Below, piece after piece: positions 23,853-33,755 of a DNA stretch of 37,150 bases. Location of the stretch: NCBI GenBank assembly GCA_025935925.1, contig JAICUI010000033.1:1-37150 (forward strand), read 5' to 3'. The translations under genes and the position numbers were made by a program. The DNA comes from Chloroflexota bacterium. GTDB lineage: Bacteria; Chloroflexota; Limnocylindria; Limnocylindrales; CSP1-4. Under the pieces are notes generated by a model. It searched no databases. It was not told the origin of the DNA and saw only the letters and a program-made list of their open reading frames with translations. Each line of letters opens with the position of its first letter. Within the stretch, counting starts at the first letter, position 1.

Positions 23853-24218
23853 TCAGCCGGTGCGGCGGCGCCGGATCTCGACGCCCGCGGCCTCCAGCGG
23901 GCCGCCGAGCTGGACGTCGGGCTTCCGGATCCGCACGGTGACCTCGTCGACCGCGTGCTCCGCGAGCAGCTCGTGGGCGATCGCCTCTGCGAGCGCCTCG
24001 ATGAGGTTGAAGCGCGTCGACTCGACGATCTGGCGGCAGGTGTCGAAGACCCGCGAGTAGTCGGCGGTCTGCGTCAGGTCGTCGGACAGGCCGGCCGGCT
24101 GGAGGTTGAGCGCGAGCTCGACGTCCACGTCGAACCGCTGCGGGTTCTGCTGCTCGTACTCGTGGACGCCGTGCGTGCCCCGAAAGTGCATCCCCGTCAA
24201 CACGATTCGGTCGGTCAC
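23853..24218 (-). CDS. folB: Dihydroneopterin aldolase
   Basis: A 121-residue protein of the tunnelling T-fold. It has the FolB hallmarks: LTGMHFRGTHGVHEYEQQNPQRFDVDVEL with Glu22 as pterin anchor, DLTQTADYSRVFD, NLIEALAEAIA, and Lys99 in VRIRKPDVQL as the general acid/base. It converts dihydroneopterin to 6-hydroxymethyl-dihydropterin for folate synthesis. The GTG at 24218 overlaps the folP stop by four bases. No HPPK (folK) gene lies next to it, so that step must be encoded elsewhere. Confidence 0.94.
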   Translation of the reverse strand: MTDRIVLTGMHFRGTHGVHEYEQQNPQRFDVDVELALNLQPAGLSDDLTQTADYSRVFDTCRQIVESTRFNLIEALAEAIAHELLAEHAVDEVTVRIRKPDVQLGGPLEAAGVEIRRRRTG

Positions 24219-25195
24219 TTGGGGCCCTCCCAGCTCTCGGGTCGCCACCCGCGGACGACCGCGTCCGCCATGCGGGACGCCCGTGCGTTCTCGCGCACGT
24301 CGTGGACGCGAACGATGTCGACGCCGGCCTCGACGGCGAGCGCCGTCGTCGCAATGGTCGCCTCGACGCGCTCGCCGGCCGGCAGGTCGAGGACCTTGCC
24401 CAGGGTCGACTTGCGCGACGTGCCGAGCAGGATGGGTCGGCCGAGGATGCGCAGCGCCTCGAGCCCGTGCAGGAGCGCGAGGTTGTGGTCGGGCGTCTTC
24501 CCGAACCCGATCCCGGGGTCGACGATCAGCTGATCCCACGGGACGCCGGCGTCGAGCGCGCGATCCAGCGCGCGCTGCAGATCCGCCACGACCTCCGCGA
24601 CGAGGTTCCGGTAGCGCGCCTCACCGCGGTTGTGCATCAGCACGATCGGCACGCCGCGCTCGGCGGCGAGGCGGACCATCCCGGGGTCATCCGCGACGCC
24701 CCACACGTCGTTGAGCAGGTGCGCGCCGGCGTCGACGGCTGCCGCGGCGACGGCCGGGCTCGTGGTGTCGACCGAGAGCGCGGTGCCGGGAAGCGCGGTC
24801 GCCAGCGCCCGGATGACCGGCACGACGCGCGCGGTCTCGTCTTCGGGCGTGATCCTCGCGTGGCCGGGACGGCTCGACGAGCCGCCCACGTCGAGGACGT
24901 CCGCGCCGTCCTCCACCATCCGCATGGCGAGGGCGACGGCGGCCGCGACCGGATCGTCGGCCGCGAGGAGGCCGTCGCCGGAGAACGAGTCGGGCGTGAC
25001 GTTCAGGACGCCCATCACGTAGGTCCGCGTGCCCCAGTCGAGCGTCAGCGGGCCCGCGGCGAGCGGCCGCGGATCGGCCGGGACACCGGGCGTCGCGCCG
25101 TCGGGGAGCGCGAACGATGGCGTCGAGGCGCCGCCTCCACGGCCGTCCTTGCCGTGGACGACGCCGCGCTCGCCGGGGAGGGCACGCTCCGTCAT
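24215..25195 (-). CDS. folP: Dihydropteroate synthase
   Basis: A 326-residue TIM-barrel enzyme that joins p-aminobenzoate to hydroxymethyl-dihydropterin pyrophosphate; it is the sulfonamide target. Family motifs are MGVLNVTPDSFSGDG at about residues 61-75, LDVGGSSSRPG (in place of the usual GGESTRPG), LLNDVWG, VLMHNRG, DPGIGFGKT and the late GTSRKS with VRVHDVREN. An N-terminal extension of about 45 residues before the domain looks disordered. The ATG at 25195 lies eight bases after the folC stop. The Ser substitution in the GGESTRPG loop is unusual but conservative. Confidence 0.94.
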   Translation of the reverse strand: MTERALPGERGVVHGKDGRGGGASTPSFALPDGATPGVPADPRPLAAGPLTLDWGTRTYVMGVLNVTPDSFSGDGLLAADDPVAAAVALAMRMVEDGADVLDVGGSSSRPGHARITPEDETARVVPVIRALATALPGTALSVDTTSPAVAAAAVDAGAHLLNDVWGVADDPGMVRLAAERGVPIVLMHNRGEARYRNLVAEVVADLQRALDRALDAGVPWDQLIVDPGIGFGKTPDHNLALLHGLEALRILGRPILLGTSRKSTLGKVLDLPAGERVEATIATTALAVEAGVDIVRVHDVRENARASRMADAVVRGWRPESWEGPK

Positions 25196-25202
25196 CGCGC
25201 GA

Positions 25203-26588
25203 TCATGCCTCGTCCGGGTCGCGCAGCGCCTCGTCGTCGATGAGCCGGCCGCGCACCTCGCCGACGAGGTACAGCGACCCGGCGACGACGATCGGGCCGC
25301 GCGCGATGCGGAGCGCCTCGTCCAACGCCTCCCCCGGGCGACCGGCGGCGCGCGCGTCCACGCGGGGATCACCGGCGCGCCACGCCGCGGCGAGCTCCGT
25401 GGCAGGCAGCGCCCGCGGCGCGTCGACGGCGGTGCACAGGACCGTGGCGCCGTCGAGCGCTTGCGACCGGCTCGCGGCGGCGATCACGCCGGCGACGTCC
25501 TTGTCGGCCATCGACGCCCAGACGACGGTGAGCGGCTGCGGCGCGGCAGGGTCACCGCCCACGAGGTGCGGCCGCAGGTCGTCGAGCGCCGTCGCGAGCG
25601 CGGCGGCGCCGTCGGGGTTGTGCGCGCCGTCGAGCAGGACCTCGCGCTCGCCACTCGGCGATGGGACCGTCAGGAGCTCGAGCCGGCCGGGCCAGCGGGC
25701 GGCCGCGTACCCGGCGCGGCGCGCGTTCGCCGGCGTGTCGGCGATGCCCGCCACGGCGAGCGCGTCGAGCACGGCGTCCGCCACGGCGGCGTTCGCGGCT
25801 TGGTGGCGGCCGCGCAGCCCGATGTCGACGGCGCCGAGCGACGGCAGCTCGACCCGCAGCGCGTCCCGGGACCAGCCGAGGATGGGCGGCGGCGGCGCCA
25901 CCGTGAGCGGCACGCCGAGCCGGGCACAGCGGCGGCGCATGATCGCGAGGGCCTCGCCGTCGGCGCCGGTGACCGCGACGTCGCCACGCTTCACGATCTT
26001 GACCTTCTCGCGGGCGATGGCGCCGATCGTCGGACCCAAGCGGTCCATGTGGTCGAGCCCGACGTTCGTCAGCGCGGCGACGCCCCCGTCCCACGCGTTC
26101 GTCGCGTCGAGCCGCCCGCCAAGGCCCACCTCGACGAGGGCCACGTCGAGCCCGGCCTCGGCGAAGTGGCGGAACATCACGGCCGTCAGCAGCTCGAACT
26201 CGGTCGGCGGCCCGAGGCGGCGGGCGACGCGGTCGGCGAGCGGCAGCACCTCCGCCACGAGCCGTGCGAACTCGCGCGCCGCGATCGGCGCGCCGTCGAC
26301 CACGATCCGCTCGCGGTACGTGACGAGGTGGGGCTTGGGCGTCTCGCCGACGCGGTACCCGGCGGCGCGCAGCGCCGAGCCCGCAAGCGCGATGACGCTG
26401 CCCTTGCCGTTCGTGCCGGCAACCAGCGCGCCGCGCACCTCGCGCTCCGGATGTCCCAGGGCCGCGAGCAGCGCCCGGACCCGGCCGAGCCCCAGCCGGA
26501 TGCCGTACCGGCCGCGCGATTCGAGGGCGGCGAGGGCCTCGCCGTAGGACGGCGGCGATCCGTCTGCGGGCAGCTCCGGCGAGCTCAC
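25203..26588 (-). CDS. folC: Folylpolyglutamate synthase/dihydrofolate synthase
   Basis: A 461-residue Mur-ligase-type enzyme. It has YGIRLGLGRVRALL near the N-terminus, the ATP-binding P-loop VAGTNGKGS (about 57-65), substrate motif GETPKPHLVTYRERI, VEVGLGGRLDATNAWD, LTNVGLDHMDRLG, REKVKI and a C-terminal domain with LLDGAHNPDGAAAL. It adds Glu to dihydropteroate and tetrahydrofolates. The GTG at 26588 overlaps the stop of an upstream Cys-containing gene by four bases, and folP follows after seven bases, giving one folate operon. Confidence 0.95.
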   Translation of the reverse strand: MSSPELPADGSPPSYGEALAALESRGRYGIRLGLGRVRALLAALGHPEREVRGALVAGTNGKGSVIALAGSALRAAGYRVGETPKPHLVTYRERIVVDGAPIAAREFARLVAEVLPLADRVARRLGPPTEFELLTAVMFRHFAEAGLDVALVEVGLGGRLDATNAWDGGVAALTNVGLDHMDRLGPTIGAIAREKVKIVKRGDVAVTGADGEALAIMRRRCARLGVPLTVAPPPPILGWSRDALRVELPSLGAVDIGLRGRHQAANAAVADAVLDALAVAGIADTPANARRAGYAAARWPGRLELLTVPSPSGEREVLLDGAHNPDGAAALATALDDLRPHLVGGDPAAPQPLTVVWASMADKDVAGVIAAASRSQALDGATVLCTAVDAPRALPATELAAAWRAGDPRVDARAAGRPGEALDEALRIARGPIVVAGSLYLVGEVRGRLIDDEALRDPDEA

Positions 26589-27178
26589 TCGCGCGTCAGC
26601 TCGTCCTCGTAGAACACGCACTGGTTGAAGCGCGGGGTCAGGCACACGTCGTTGACGTAGCCCTCGTCGAGGTGGACGCCGCCGCGCAGCTGGCAGCGCG
26701 AGATGTTGTTCGGCTGGCGCAGCAGGCCCTTGAGCAGGTGCGGTGCCTGGATCGGGATCGCACCCCGCGAGCCGGTCATGTAGAAGTGCGGGCACACGTT
26801 CCGGCGGAGGCTCGGGAGCCCGAAGCCGGCGCGGCCGGGCGGCATGCCGGGCCGGGCCGGGTACGCGGGGGCGCCGGGCCGACCGCCCGCGACGGGAACC
26901 GGCGCGCGACCCGCGACCGGGTACGGCTGTCGCAGCGGCTGGCGCCCGATGGCGCCCGACGCGCCACGCGCGGGAAACGGGGCCGGACGGACCGGGCTCG
27001 CCGCGGGACGGGGAGGCGGCACCGCCGGGAGCGGCCGGCTCGCGACGCCCGACGGATCGCCGGCCTGGGCCGTCTCGGCGGTCGCGGCGCGCGGGTTGAC
27101 GCGGGCGATCGGCCCGTGGCTCCACGAGCCGCGATCTCCGGGCGACGGCCGCATCGGCCGCCGGTCGCGCGCTTCCAC
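26585..27178 (-). CDS. Unknown protein with four-Cys C-terminal domain, coupled to folC
   Basis: I do not recognise a named family. Residues 1-120 are Pro/Ala/Arg-rich and probably disordered. The last 75 residues form a compact domain with four cysteines (129, 162, 179, 187) in RRNVCPHFYMTGSRGA, ISRCQLRGG, NDVCLTPRF and NQCVFYEDE. This could bind zinc or an iron-sulfur cluster. The GTG at 27178 has GAGGGAG just upstream; an alternative ATG is at 27154. The stop overlaps the folC start as GTGA, so it heads the folate operon. A 42-base leader from a TGA-TACCCT promoter is predicted. Its link to folate metabolism is inferred from coupling alone. Confidence 0.7.
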   Translation of the reverse strand: MEARDRRPMRPSPGDRGSWSHGPIARVNPRAATAETAQAGDPSGVASRPLPAVPPPRPAASPVRPAPFPARGASGAIGRQPLRQPYPVAGRAPVPVAGGRPGAPAYPARPGMPPGRAGFGLPSLRRNVCPHFYMTGSRGAIPIQAPHLLKGLLRQPNNISRCQLRGGVHLDEGYVNDVCLTPRFNQCVFYEDELTRE

Positions 27179-27226
27179 TGCTCCCTCACCTTCGGCGGCC
27201 CGGGGACACGGCCCGCCAGCACGCGC

Positions 27227-27232
27227 AGGGTA
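27227..27232 (-). promoter_or_regulatory. Extended -10 box of the folate operon
   Basis: TGA-TACCCT on the minus strand would start RNA near 27220, 42 bases before the GTG at 27178, which does have a ribosome-binding site. It is one of the few leadered promoters in the window. Confidence 0.4.
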
Positions 27233-27280
27233 TCACCGGGTTCGCGGCACGGCGGTCCGGGGCGACCCGCCGCTTCGTGC

Positions 27281-27286
27281 GACAAT
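27281..27286 (+). promoter_or_regulatory. -10-like box GACAAT
   Basis: GACAAT ends eight bases before the ATG at 27295, again suggesting a leaderless or nearly leaderless mRNA. It is divergent from the folate-operon promoter 50 bases away. No -35 box is clear. Confidence 0.35.
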
Positions 27287-27294
27287 CGCGCCCG

Positions 27295-28509
27295 ATGGAC
27301 TCCCGTCACGGGTCGCGACCGGCACAGGTCCGGCCCCGTCCACCGTCCAACGGCCGCCCCGACCCGGTTCGCGCCCGGCCCGTCACCCCGTCCCCCACCC
27401 GGCTCAACCAGTACCGCCGCATCGAGCGCCGCCGCGGGCTGCCGCTGGTCATGAAAGGGTTCCTTGCCGTCGCGATCGCGCTGCTGTGCGCGACGATCCT
27501 GTGGATCGGCAGCGGCCAGGTCGGCCCATTCGTGACGTCCGTGGCGCGCGGCTTCGGCGGGTTCGTGAGCCAGGTGTCGTCGGTCGCCAGCAGCCCGATG
27601 CCGACAGAGGCGCCGGCGGTGGGCGATGCGCCGACGATCGAGTCCCCGGAGCAGCCGTACACCAACGACCCGACCGTCGACCTCCGTGTCCACGTCCCGT
27701 CGGCGATCATCGGCAAGGATGGCTACACCGTCCGGCTGTACGTCACGGTCCCCGATCAGGAGGCCGAGCTGGTGACGGAGGAGCCCGTCGGCGCGACCGC
27801 GGTCCAGGTCTTCGCCGGCGTCGACCTCGCCGATGGCCGCAACGACTTCCAGGCGTCGGTGAACGGCCCGGGCGGCGAGAGCGAGCTGTCGGGCGTTTCG
27901 ACGTTCGTGCTCGACACGTCGAAGCCCAAGGTCACCGTGATCTCGCCCAAGAACGGTGTGCAGATCACCAAGCCGACCGTCACGGTCAAGGGCAAGTCGC
28001 AGGCCGCGAGCGCAATCCGGCTCCAGAACGGCGCCAACGGCGCGATCGCGACCGTGCAGGCCGACAAGGACGGGCTGTGGGAGACGACCCTCGCCCTCGC
28101 CAACGGCTCGAACGTGATCGAGATCACGGCGACCGATCCCGCCGGCAACACGAACACCGCGGAGCTGACGCTCGTCCGCGGGACCGGGAAGATGTCGGCA
28201 TCGCTGACGGGGTCGGTGTTCCGCTTCCGGGCCTCGAAGCTGCCGAGACGCCTGACACTCGCGGTCCACGTCCTCGGGTCCGACGGCAAGCCGCTGGCTG
28301 GGGCGACCGCCCTGTTCACGATCAGCGTCCCGGGCCTGGAGGCGATCGTGTCCGGCGAGATCACGACGGGCGCCGACGGGTCCGCGTCGTTCAGCACGAT
28401 GGTCCCCGCGGGCGCGACGCCCGGGAGCGGGCTTGCGACGGTGCTGGTCACGGCGCCGGGCGAGCCGGGCAGCGCGACGGACCGCCAGGTGCTGACGATC
28501 GTCGAATAG
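27295..28509 (+). CDS. Membrane-anchored protein with Ig-like (glucodextranase-B-like) domains
   Basis: This 404-residue protein has a basic, Pro/Arg-rich cytoplasmic N-terminus, one transmembrane anchor near residues 53-75 (MKGFLAVAIALLCATILWIG) and an external part. The external part contains two tandem beta-sandwich units around VDLRVHVPSAIIGKDGYTVR and PKVTVISPKNGVQITKPTV, the latter with the VNVIEITATDPAGN-like ending of glucodextranase domain B. A final carboxypeptidase-regulatory-like or Ig-like unit (GKPLAGATALFTISVPGLEA) follows. No catalytic motif is visible. It is probably a surface adhesin, scaffold or carbohydrate-binding protein. The TGA or TAG-type end leads into an independent promoter for the next gene. 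Confidence 0.78.
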   Translation: MDSRHGSRPAQVRPRPPSNGRPDPVRARPVTPSPTRLNQYRRIERRRGLPLVMKGFLAVAIALLCATILWIGSGQVGPFVTSVARGFGGFVSQVSSVASSPMPTEAPAVGDAPTIESPEQPYTNDPTVDLRVHVPSAIIGKDGYTVRLYVTVPDQEAELVTEEPVGATAVQVFAGVDLADGRNDFQASVNGPGGESELSGVSTFVLDTSKPKVTVISPKNGVQITKPTVTVKGKSQAASAIRLQNGANGAIATVQADKDGLWETTLALANGSNVIEITATDPAGNTNTAELTLVRGTGKMSASLTGSVFRFRASKLPRRLTLAVHVLGSDGKPLAGATALFTISVPGLEAIVSGEITTGADGSASFSTMVPAGATPGSGLATVLVTAPGEPGSATDRQVLTIVE

Positions 28510-28551
28510 GCGTTCGAACCGATCACCCGTTCGACCTACGTCGTTTCGCGC

Positions 28552-28580
28552 TCGACACGGTGTCTCGGCGCAGCTACGAT
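28552..28580 (+). promoter_or_regulatory. Promoter TCGACA-17-TACGAT
   Basis: TCGACA (28552-28557) matches TTGACA at five of six positions. After exactly 17 bases comes TACGAT (28575-28580), and six bases later the ATG at 28587. This is the best complete sigma-70-like promoter in the window and anchors the leaderless interpretation. Confidence 0.65.
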
Positions 28581-28586
28581 TCCGGC

Positions 28587-29231
28587 ATGCCGGTCTGGCG
28601 TTGCCCGCACTGCGCCACCCCGCAGGCCGAAGCGTCTCGCTGCTGGGTCTGCCGCCGGTCCACCACCTCCTGCGTCACCTGCCGCCACTATCGGCGCGGC
28701 CTGTCCGGCGGCCTCGGGCTGTGCGGCCTCGATCCGCGGCACGCACCCGTGGCCAACACCGACGTGCGCGCGTGCTGGGTCAACGTCGTCACCGCCAATC
28801 CGGAGGCGGACCCCGGGCTGTGGACGACGTCACCGGCAGCCGCTTCCGCGGGCGCGCCGGCGGCCGTCGGCAGCGGCGGCCGGGCACCGCGGACGTTCGT
28901 CCCGGTCGAGGAGCTGGTCCCTCGTCGCGCCTCGGCGGCCGTCGCGGTGCTCGAGCGGCCGGGGGCGCCTTCGTCCGCCGAGGAGGCCGCTCAGTCGCCG
29001 GCAGCGGACCCGGGGCGCGCGCCGATCGCGGAGCTGGTCGCCCCGCCCGTCCGGCCGAGCGCGCAGCCCGTCGTCCCGCCGATCGCGGAGGCTGCCGCGG
29101 ATCGCGAGCCCGTCGCGGTCATGGCGCCGGTGGACGCGCCCGCACGGACGCTTCGCCCGGTCCCCGGCCGCTGGTGGCTGTGGGGCGACCCCGACCCGTG
29201 GCCCGAGCGTCTCGGGGAACCCTGGTTCTGA
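28587..29231 (+). CDS. Zinc-ribbon protein of unknown function
   Basis: This 214-residue protein has eight cysteines in its first 63 residues (6, 9, 19, 22, 29, 32, 46, 63): RCPHCATP, RCWVCRR, SCVTCRHYRR, GLCGLDPRHAP and DVRACW. They fit two zinc-binding knuckle pairs plus a second metal site. Residues 75-190 are Ala/Pro-rich and probably disordered. The protein ends with a Trp-rich patch (PGRWWLWGDPDPWPERLGEP). No enzyme motif is present. It may be a small metal-binding adaptor. The gene converges on the PASTA kinase gene with one base between stops, so transcripts likely overlap. Confidence 0.72.
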   Translation: MPVWRCPHCATPQAEASRCWVCRRSTTSCVTCRHYRRGLSGGLGLCGLDPRHAPVANTDVRACWVNVVTANPEADPGLWTTSPAAASAGAPAAVGSGGRAPRTFVPVEELVPRRASAAVAVLERPGAPSSAEEAAQSPAADPGRAPIAELVAPPVRPSAQPVVPPIAEAAADREPVAVMAPVDAPARTLRPVPGRWWLWGDPDPWPERLGEPWF

Positions 29232-29232
29232 T

Positions 29233-31194
<1,962 letters not shown>

Positions 31195-31242
31195 GGTGTG
31201 CGGTACTCCCCTCGTGTGGCGCCCGGGTTGGCGGCCCGAGGC

Positions 31243-31248
31243 ATCCTA
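31243..31248 (-). promoter_or_regulatory. -10 box TAGGAT for the PASTA kinase gene
   Basis: TAGGAT lies about 49 bases before the GTG at 31194, so the transcript would have a leader of about 40 bases that includes GGGGAG as ribosome-binding site. A separate galU transcript is expected from 32190-32195. Confidence 0.4.
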
Positions 31249-31277
31249 CCGCACGCCCCCGGACGGGCCGGGAGGGA

Positions 31278-32156
31278 TCAGAGGTCCAGCGTGCGCAGGT
31301 ACTCGCGGAGGTCGCCGCCGAACTCCGGGCGCGCCAGCGCCAGCTCCACGGACGCGCGAAGCCAGCCCATCGTGGTGCCGGCGTCGTAGCGCTGGCCCTC
31401 GAAGGCGTACCCGAACACGGTCTGCTCGTCCATCAGCGCCTGGATGCCGTCGGTCAGCTGGATCTCGCCGCCGGCGCCCCGCTGCGTCTGCTCGAGCTTG
31501 TCGAAGATCTTGGGCGTCAGCACGTAGCGCCCGATCACGGCGAGGTTCGAGGGCGCCGTGCCGGGATCGGGCTTCTCCACGAGCCCGGTCACCCGGTACG
31601 TCCGGTCGCGGTCGTCGCCGTCCTCCACGTGGTCGCCGGCGATCACGCCGTAGCGGCTCGTCTCCTCGGCGGGGACCTCGGTCACCGCCACCACCGACCC
31701 ATGGTGCTGCTGGTAGGCGTGGATGAGCTGGCCGATGACCGGCCGGTCCGCGATCAGCACGTCGTCGGGGAGGATCACGGCGAACGGCTCGTGGCCGATC
31801 AAGTCCTTGGCCATGAGCACCGCGTGGCCGAGCCCCAGCTGCTCCTTCTGGCGGACGTACGCGATCTGCGCGAGGTCGCTGATGTGCCGGACCTGGCGCA
31901 GCTTCTCGATCTCGCCCTTCTCCTCGAGCAGGTGCTCCAGCTCGTAGTTGAGGTCGAAGTGGTCCTCGATCGCGCGCTTCTGGCTCGAGGTGACGATGAT
32001 CACCTGCTCGATGCCGGCCGCCACGGCCTCCTCGACCGCGTACTGGATGACCGGCTTGTCGACGAGCGGGAGCATCTCCTTCGGCTGTGCCTTCGTGGCG
32101 GGCAGGAAGCGGGTGCCCCAGCCGGCGGCCGGGAAGACGGCTTTGCGGACGCGCAT
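31278..32156 (-). CDS. galU: UTP--glucose-1-phosphate uridylyltransferase
   Basis: This 292-residue nucleotidyltransferase makes UDP-glucose for glycolipids, polysaccharides and wall polymers. Motifs are RKAVFPAAGWGTRFLPATKAQPKEM (UTP/Mg binding loop), LVDKPVIQYAVEEAVAAG, IVTSSQKRAIEDHFD, RQKEQLGLGHAVL, FAVILPDDVL, VEKPDPGTAPSNLAVIGRY and GGEIQLTDGIQAL. The ATG at 32156 is chosen because relatives begin (K/R)VRKAV and GAGAGG lies four bases upstream. A longer in-frame ATG at 32186 sits only three bases after the TATACT box and is probably in the leader. Neighbouring PASTA kinase supports an envelope theme. Confidence 0.95.
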   Translation of the reverse strand: MRVRKAVFPAAGWGTRFLPATKAQPKEMLPLVDKPVIQYAVEEAVAAGIEQVIIVTSSQKRAIEDHFDLNYELEHLLEEKGEIEKLRQVRHISDLAQIAYVRQKEQLGLGHAVLMAKDLIGHEPFAVILPDDVLIADRPVIGQLIHAYQQHHGSVVAVTEVPAEETSRYGVIAGDHVEDGDDRDRTYRVTGLVEKPDPGTAPSNLAVIGRYVLTPKIFDKLEQTQRGAGGEIQLTDGIQALMDEQTVFGYAFEGQRYDAGTTMGWLRASVELALARPEFGGDLREYLRTLDL

Positions 32157-32189
32157 CAGGCCTCTCGGAAGGGATTGGGAGACCATCCG

Positions 32190-32195
32190 AGTATA
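32190..32195 (-). promoter_or_regulatory. -10 box TATACT of galU
   Basis: TATACT is the best -10 match in the window. RNA would start near 32183, giving a leader of about 27 bases before the ATG at 32156. No -35 box is recognisable 16-18 bases upstream. Confidence 0.55.
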
Positions 32196-32242
32196 CCGGC
32201 GACCCGTCGGCGTCCCCCGCGACGGCAGGCTGCAAGGGCGTG

Positions 32243-33046
32243 TCAGGCGCCTCGCGTCACCCGGTCCGCGAACCCGGCCACGGCGCCTGCGAACGCCGCC
32301 GGCCGGTCAAGGTTGGAGAGGTGCATCGCCCGCCGGATGACGACGTGATGGCCGCTGCGCGCCGATGCCGCCCAGTAGTCGCCGCGCGGCCCGAACACCG
32401 GGTCGAGCGCACCGTTCACGATCAGGACCGGGGTCCAGAGCCGTGACAGGCGGTCGAGGTAGCGCCGTCCGACGACGAGGCGCAGCGCCGTCGCCCCGCC
32501 GGCCGACCAGAAGCCGCCGCCGATGACGTCCGCCGCGACGGTGCCGCCGTACCGGAGCCGGAAGAAGGCTCGGTTCGCCGTGTCGAGGCCGCGGCGCGGA
32601 GCCCGCTCGAGCGTCCCGGCCAGCATCCGGAAGGGCCAGGCCATCGCGCCGACCGGCTCGGCCGAGCAGCCGGCGAGCACCAGCCCCGCGACCCGCTCGG
32701 GACACGCCTCCGCCGTGTCGATCGCGATGTAGCCGCCGAGCGACAGGCCCACGAGGACGGCACGCCCGGTCGCGCTCTCCGCCTCGATCGCCGCCTCGAC
32801 GGTGGCGATCGCGTCCTCCACGGTGAACGGGCGGTCGGCGAGGACGCCGTGCCCGGGCAGGTCGACGGCGATGCACCGGTAGCGGTCGGACAGGCGCAGG
32901 AGCTGCGGCGCCCACTGGGTGCGCGACAGACGGGTGCCGTGGATGAACACGATCGCGGGCCCGTCGACGGGGCCGACCGCCGTCCACGAGCGCACCGGCT
33001 CGTCGCGCTCGGCGGCCGTCGGGGGCGGCGTCGCCGTCGCGGTCAT
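32243..33046 (-). CDS. Alpha/beta hydrolase
   Basis: This 267-residue hydrolase has an oxyanion motif FIHGTRLSR, nucleophile elbow GLSLGGYIA with Ser102, an acid in IVNGALDPVFG and the catalytic His in RRAMHLSNLDRPAAF. VDLPGHGVLADRP follows the usual strand 4 position. A cap region lies between LAGCSAEP and the acid. The substrate is not predictable; esterase, lactonase and thioesterase remain possible. The ATG at 33046 overlaps the response-regulator stop as ATGA, so the hydrolase is made with that regulator. Confidence 0.88.
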   Translation of the reverse strand: MTATATPPPTAAERDEPVRSWTAVGPVDGPAIVFIHGTRLSRTQWAPQLLRLSDRYRCIAVDLPGHGVLADRPFTVEDAIATVEAAIEAESATGRAVLVGLSLGGYIAIDTAEACPERVAGLVLAGCSAEPVGAMAWPFRMLAGTLERAPRRGLDTANRAFFRLRYGGTVAADVIGGGFWSAGGATALRLVVGRRYLDRLSRLWTPVLIVNGALDPVFGPRGDYWAASARSGHHVVIRRAMHLSNLDRPAAFAGAVAGFADRVTRGA

Positions 33047-33720
33047 CCCACGCGGTGCTCGATCGCCCAGAGCGCCGCCTGCGTGCGGCTCGCGAGGTCG
33101 AGCTTGCCCAGGATGTTCGAGACATGGGTCCGCGCCGTCCGCTCGGTGATGTCGAGCAGCGCCGCGATCTCCTTGTTGGAGTGGCCCTTGGCGACCAGGC
33201 GCAGGACCTCGCGCTCCCGCTCGGTGAGCGGCTCGTGGCCGGGCCCGTCGACGCGGCGCGTCCGGATCCGGTTGGCGAGCAGCCGCGCGACCTGCGGATC
33301 GAGGTGGACCTCGCCGGCGTGCGCCCGGCGCACGGCCACCGCGACGTCGTCCGCGTCGGCGTCCTTGAGGAGGTACCCGGTCGCGCCGGCCTCGAGGGCC
33401 GCCGTGACGCGCTCCTCCTCGATGAAGCTCGTGAGCGCGACGACCTCGACCTCGGGGAAGCGCTGCTTGACCTCGGCCGTCGCGGCGATCCCGTCCATCA
33501 CCGGCATCAGGAGGTCCATGAGCACGACGTCGGGCTCCAGCACCGCCACCTGGTCGACTGCCTGGCGGCCGTTCTCGGCCTCGCCCACGACCTCGATGTC
33601 GTCGAGGAGCTCGAAGAACCCGAGCAGGCCCCGGCGGACGACGGCGTGGTCGTCCACCAGCAGGACGCGAATGCGCTCCGGGGCGTCCGGCTCCGCCGTC
33701 GGGGCCTGGGGGTCGTCCAT
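33043..33720 (-). CDS. LuxR-type response regulator (LiaR/NarL family), no adjacent kinase
   Basis: This 225-residue regulator has a receiver domain (VLLVDDHAVVRRGLLGFF, Asp69 in VLMDLLMPVMDG, Lys in YLLKDADADDV) and a C-terminal LuxR helix-turn-helix (PLTEREREVLRLVAKGHSNKEIAALLDI, TERTARTHVSNILGKL). A short disordered N-terminus precedes the domain. The ATG at 33720 lies six bases after TATGCT. The next gene downstream is the hydrolase; the two upstream genes encode a membrane protein and a MerR-type regulator but no histidine kinase. It is therefore an orphan in this window, and its kinase must be encoded elsewhere. Confidence 0.92.
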   Translation of the reverse strand: MDDPQAPTAEPDAPERIRVLLVDDHAVVRRGLLGFFELLDDIEVVGEAENGRQAVDQVAVLEPDVVLMDLLMPVMDGIAATAEVKQRFPEVEVVALTSFIEEERVTAALEAGATGYLLKDADADDVAVAVRRAHAGEVHLDPQVARLLANRIRTRRVDGPGHEPLTEREREVLRLVAKGHSNKEIAALLDITERTARTHVSNILGKLDLASRTQAALWAIEHRVG

Positions 33721-33726
33721 CGCGAG

Positions 33727-33732
33727 AGCATA
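33727..33732 (-). promoter_or_regulatory. -10 box TATGCT for the regulator/hydrolase pair
   Basis: TATGCT is followed by six bases (ctcgcg) and the ATG at 33720, the same spacing as at liu, ligC and three other genes. The box lies in a 35-base gap behind the membrane-protein gene. Confidence 0.55.
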
Positions 33733-33755
33733 GCCCGGCCACCACGGCCCGCGGC

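Noticed and set aside
26838..27110. Pro/Arg-rich half of the folC-linked protein as non-coding sequence
   Set aside because: The frame is continuous with the four-Cys domain and a GTG with a good ribosome-binding site precedes it, so a disordered N-terminus is the simpler reading.
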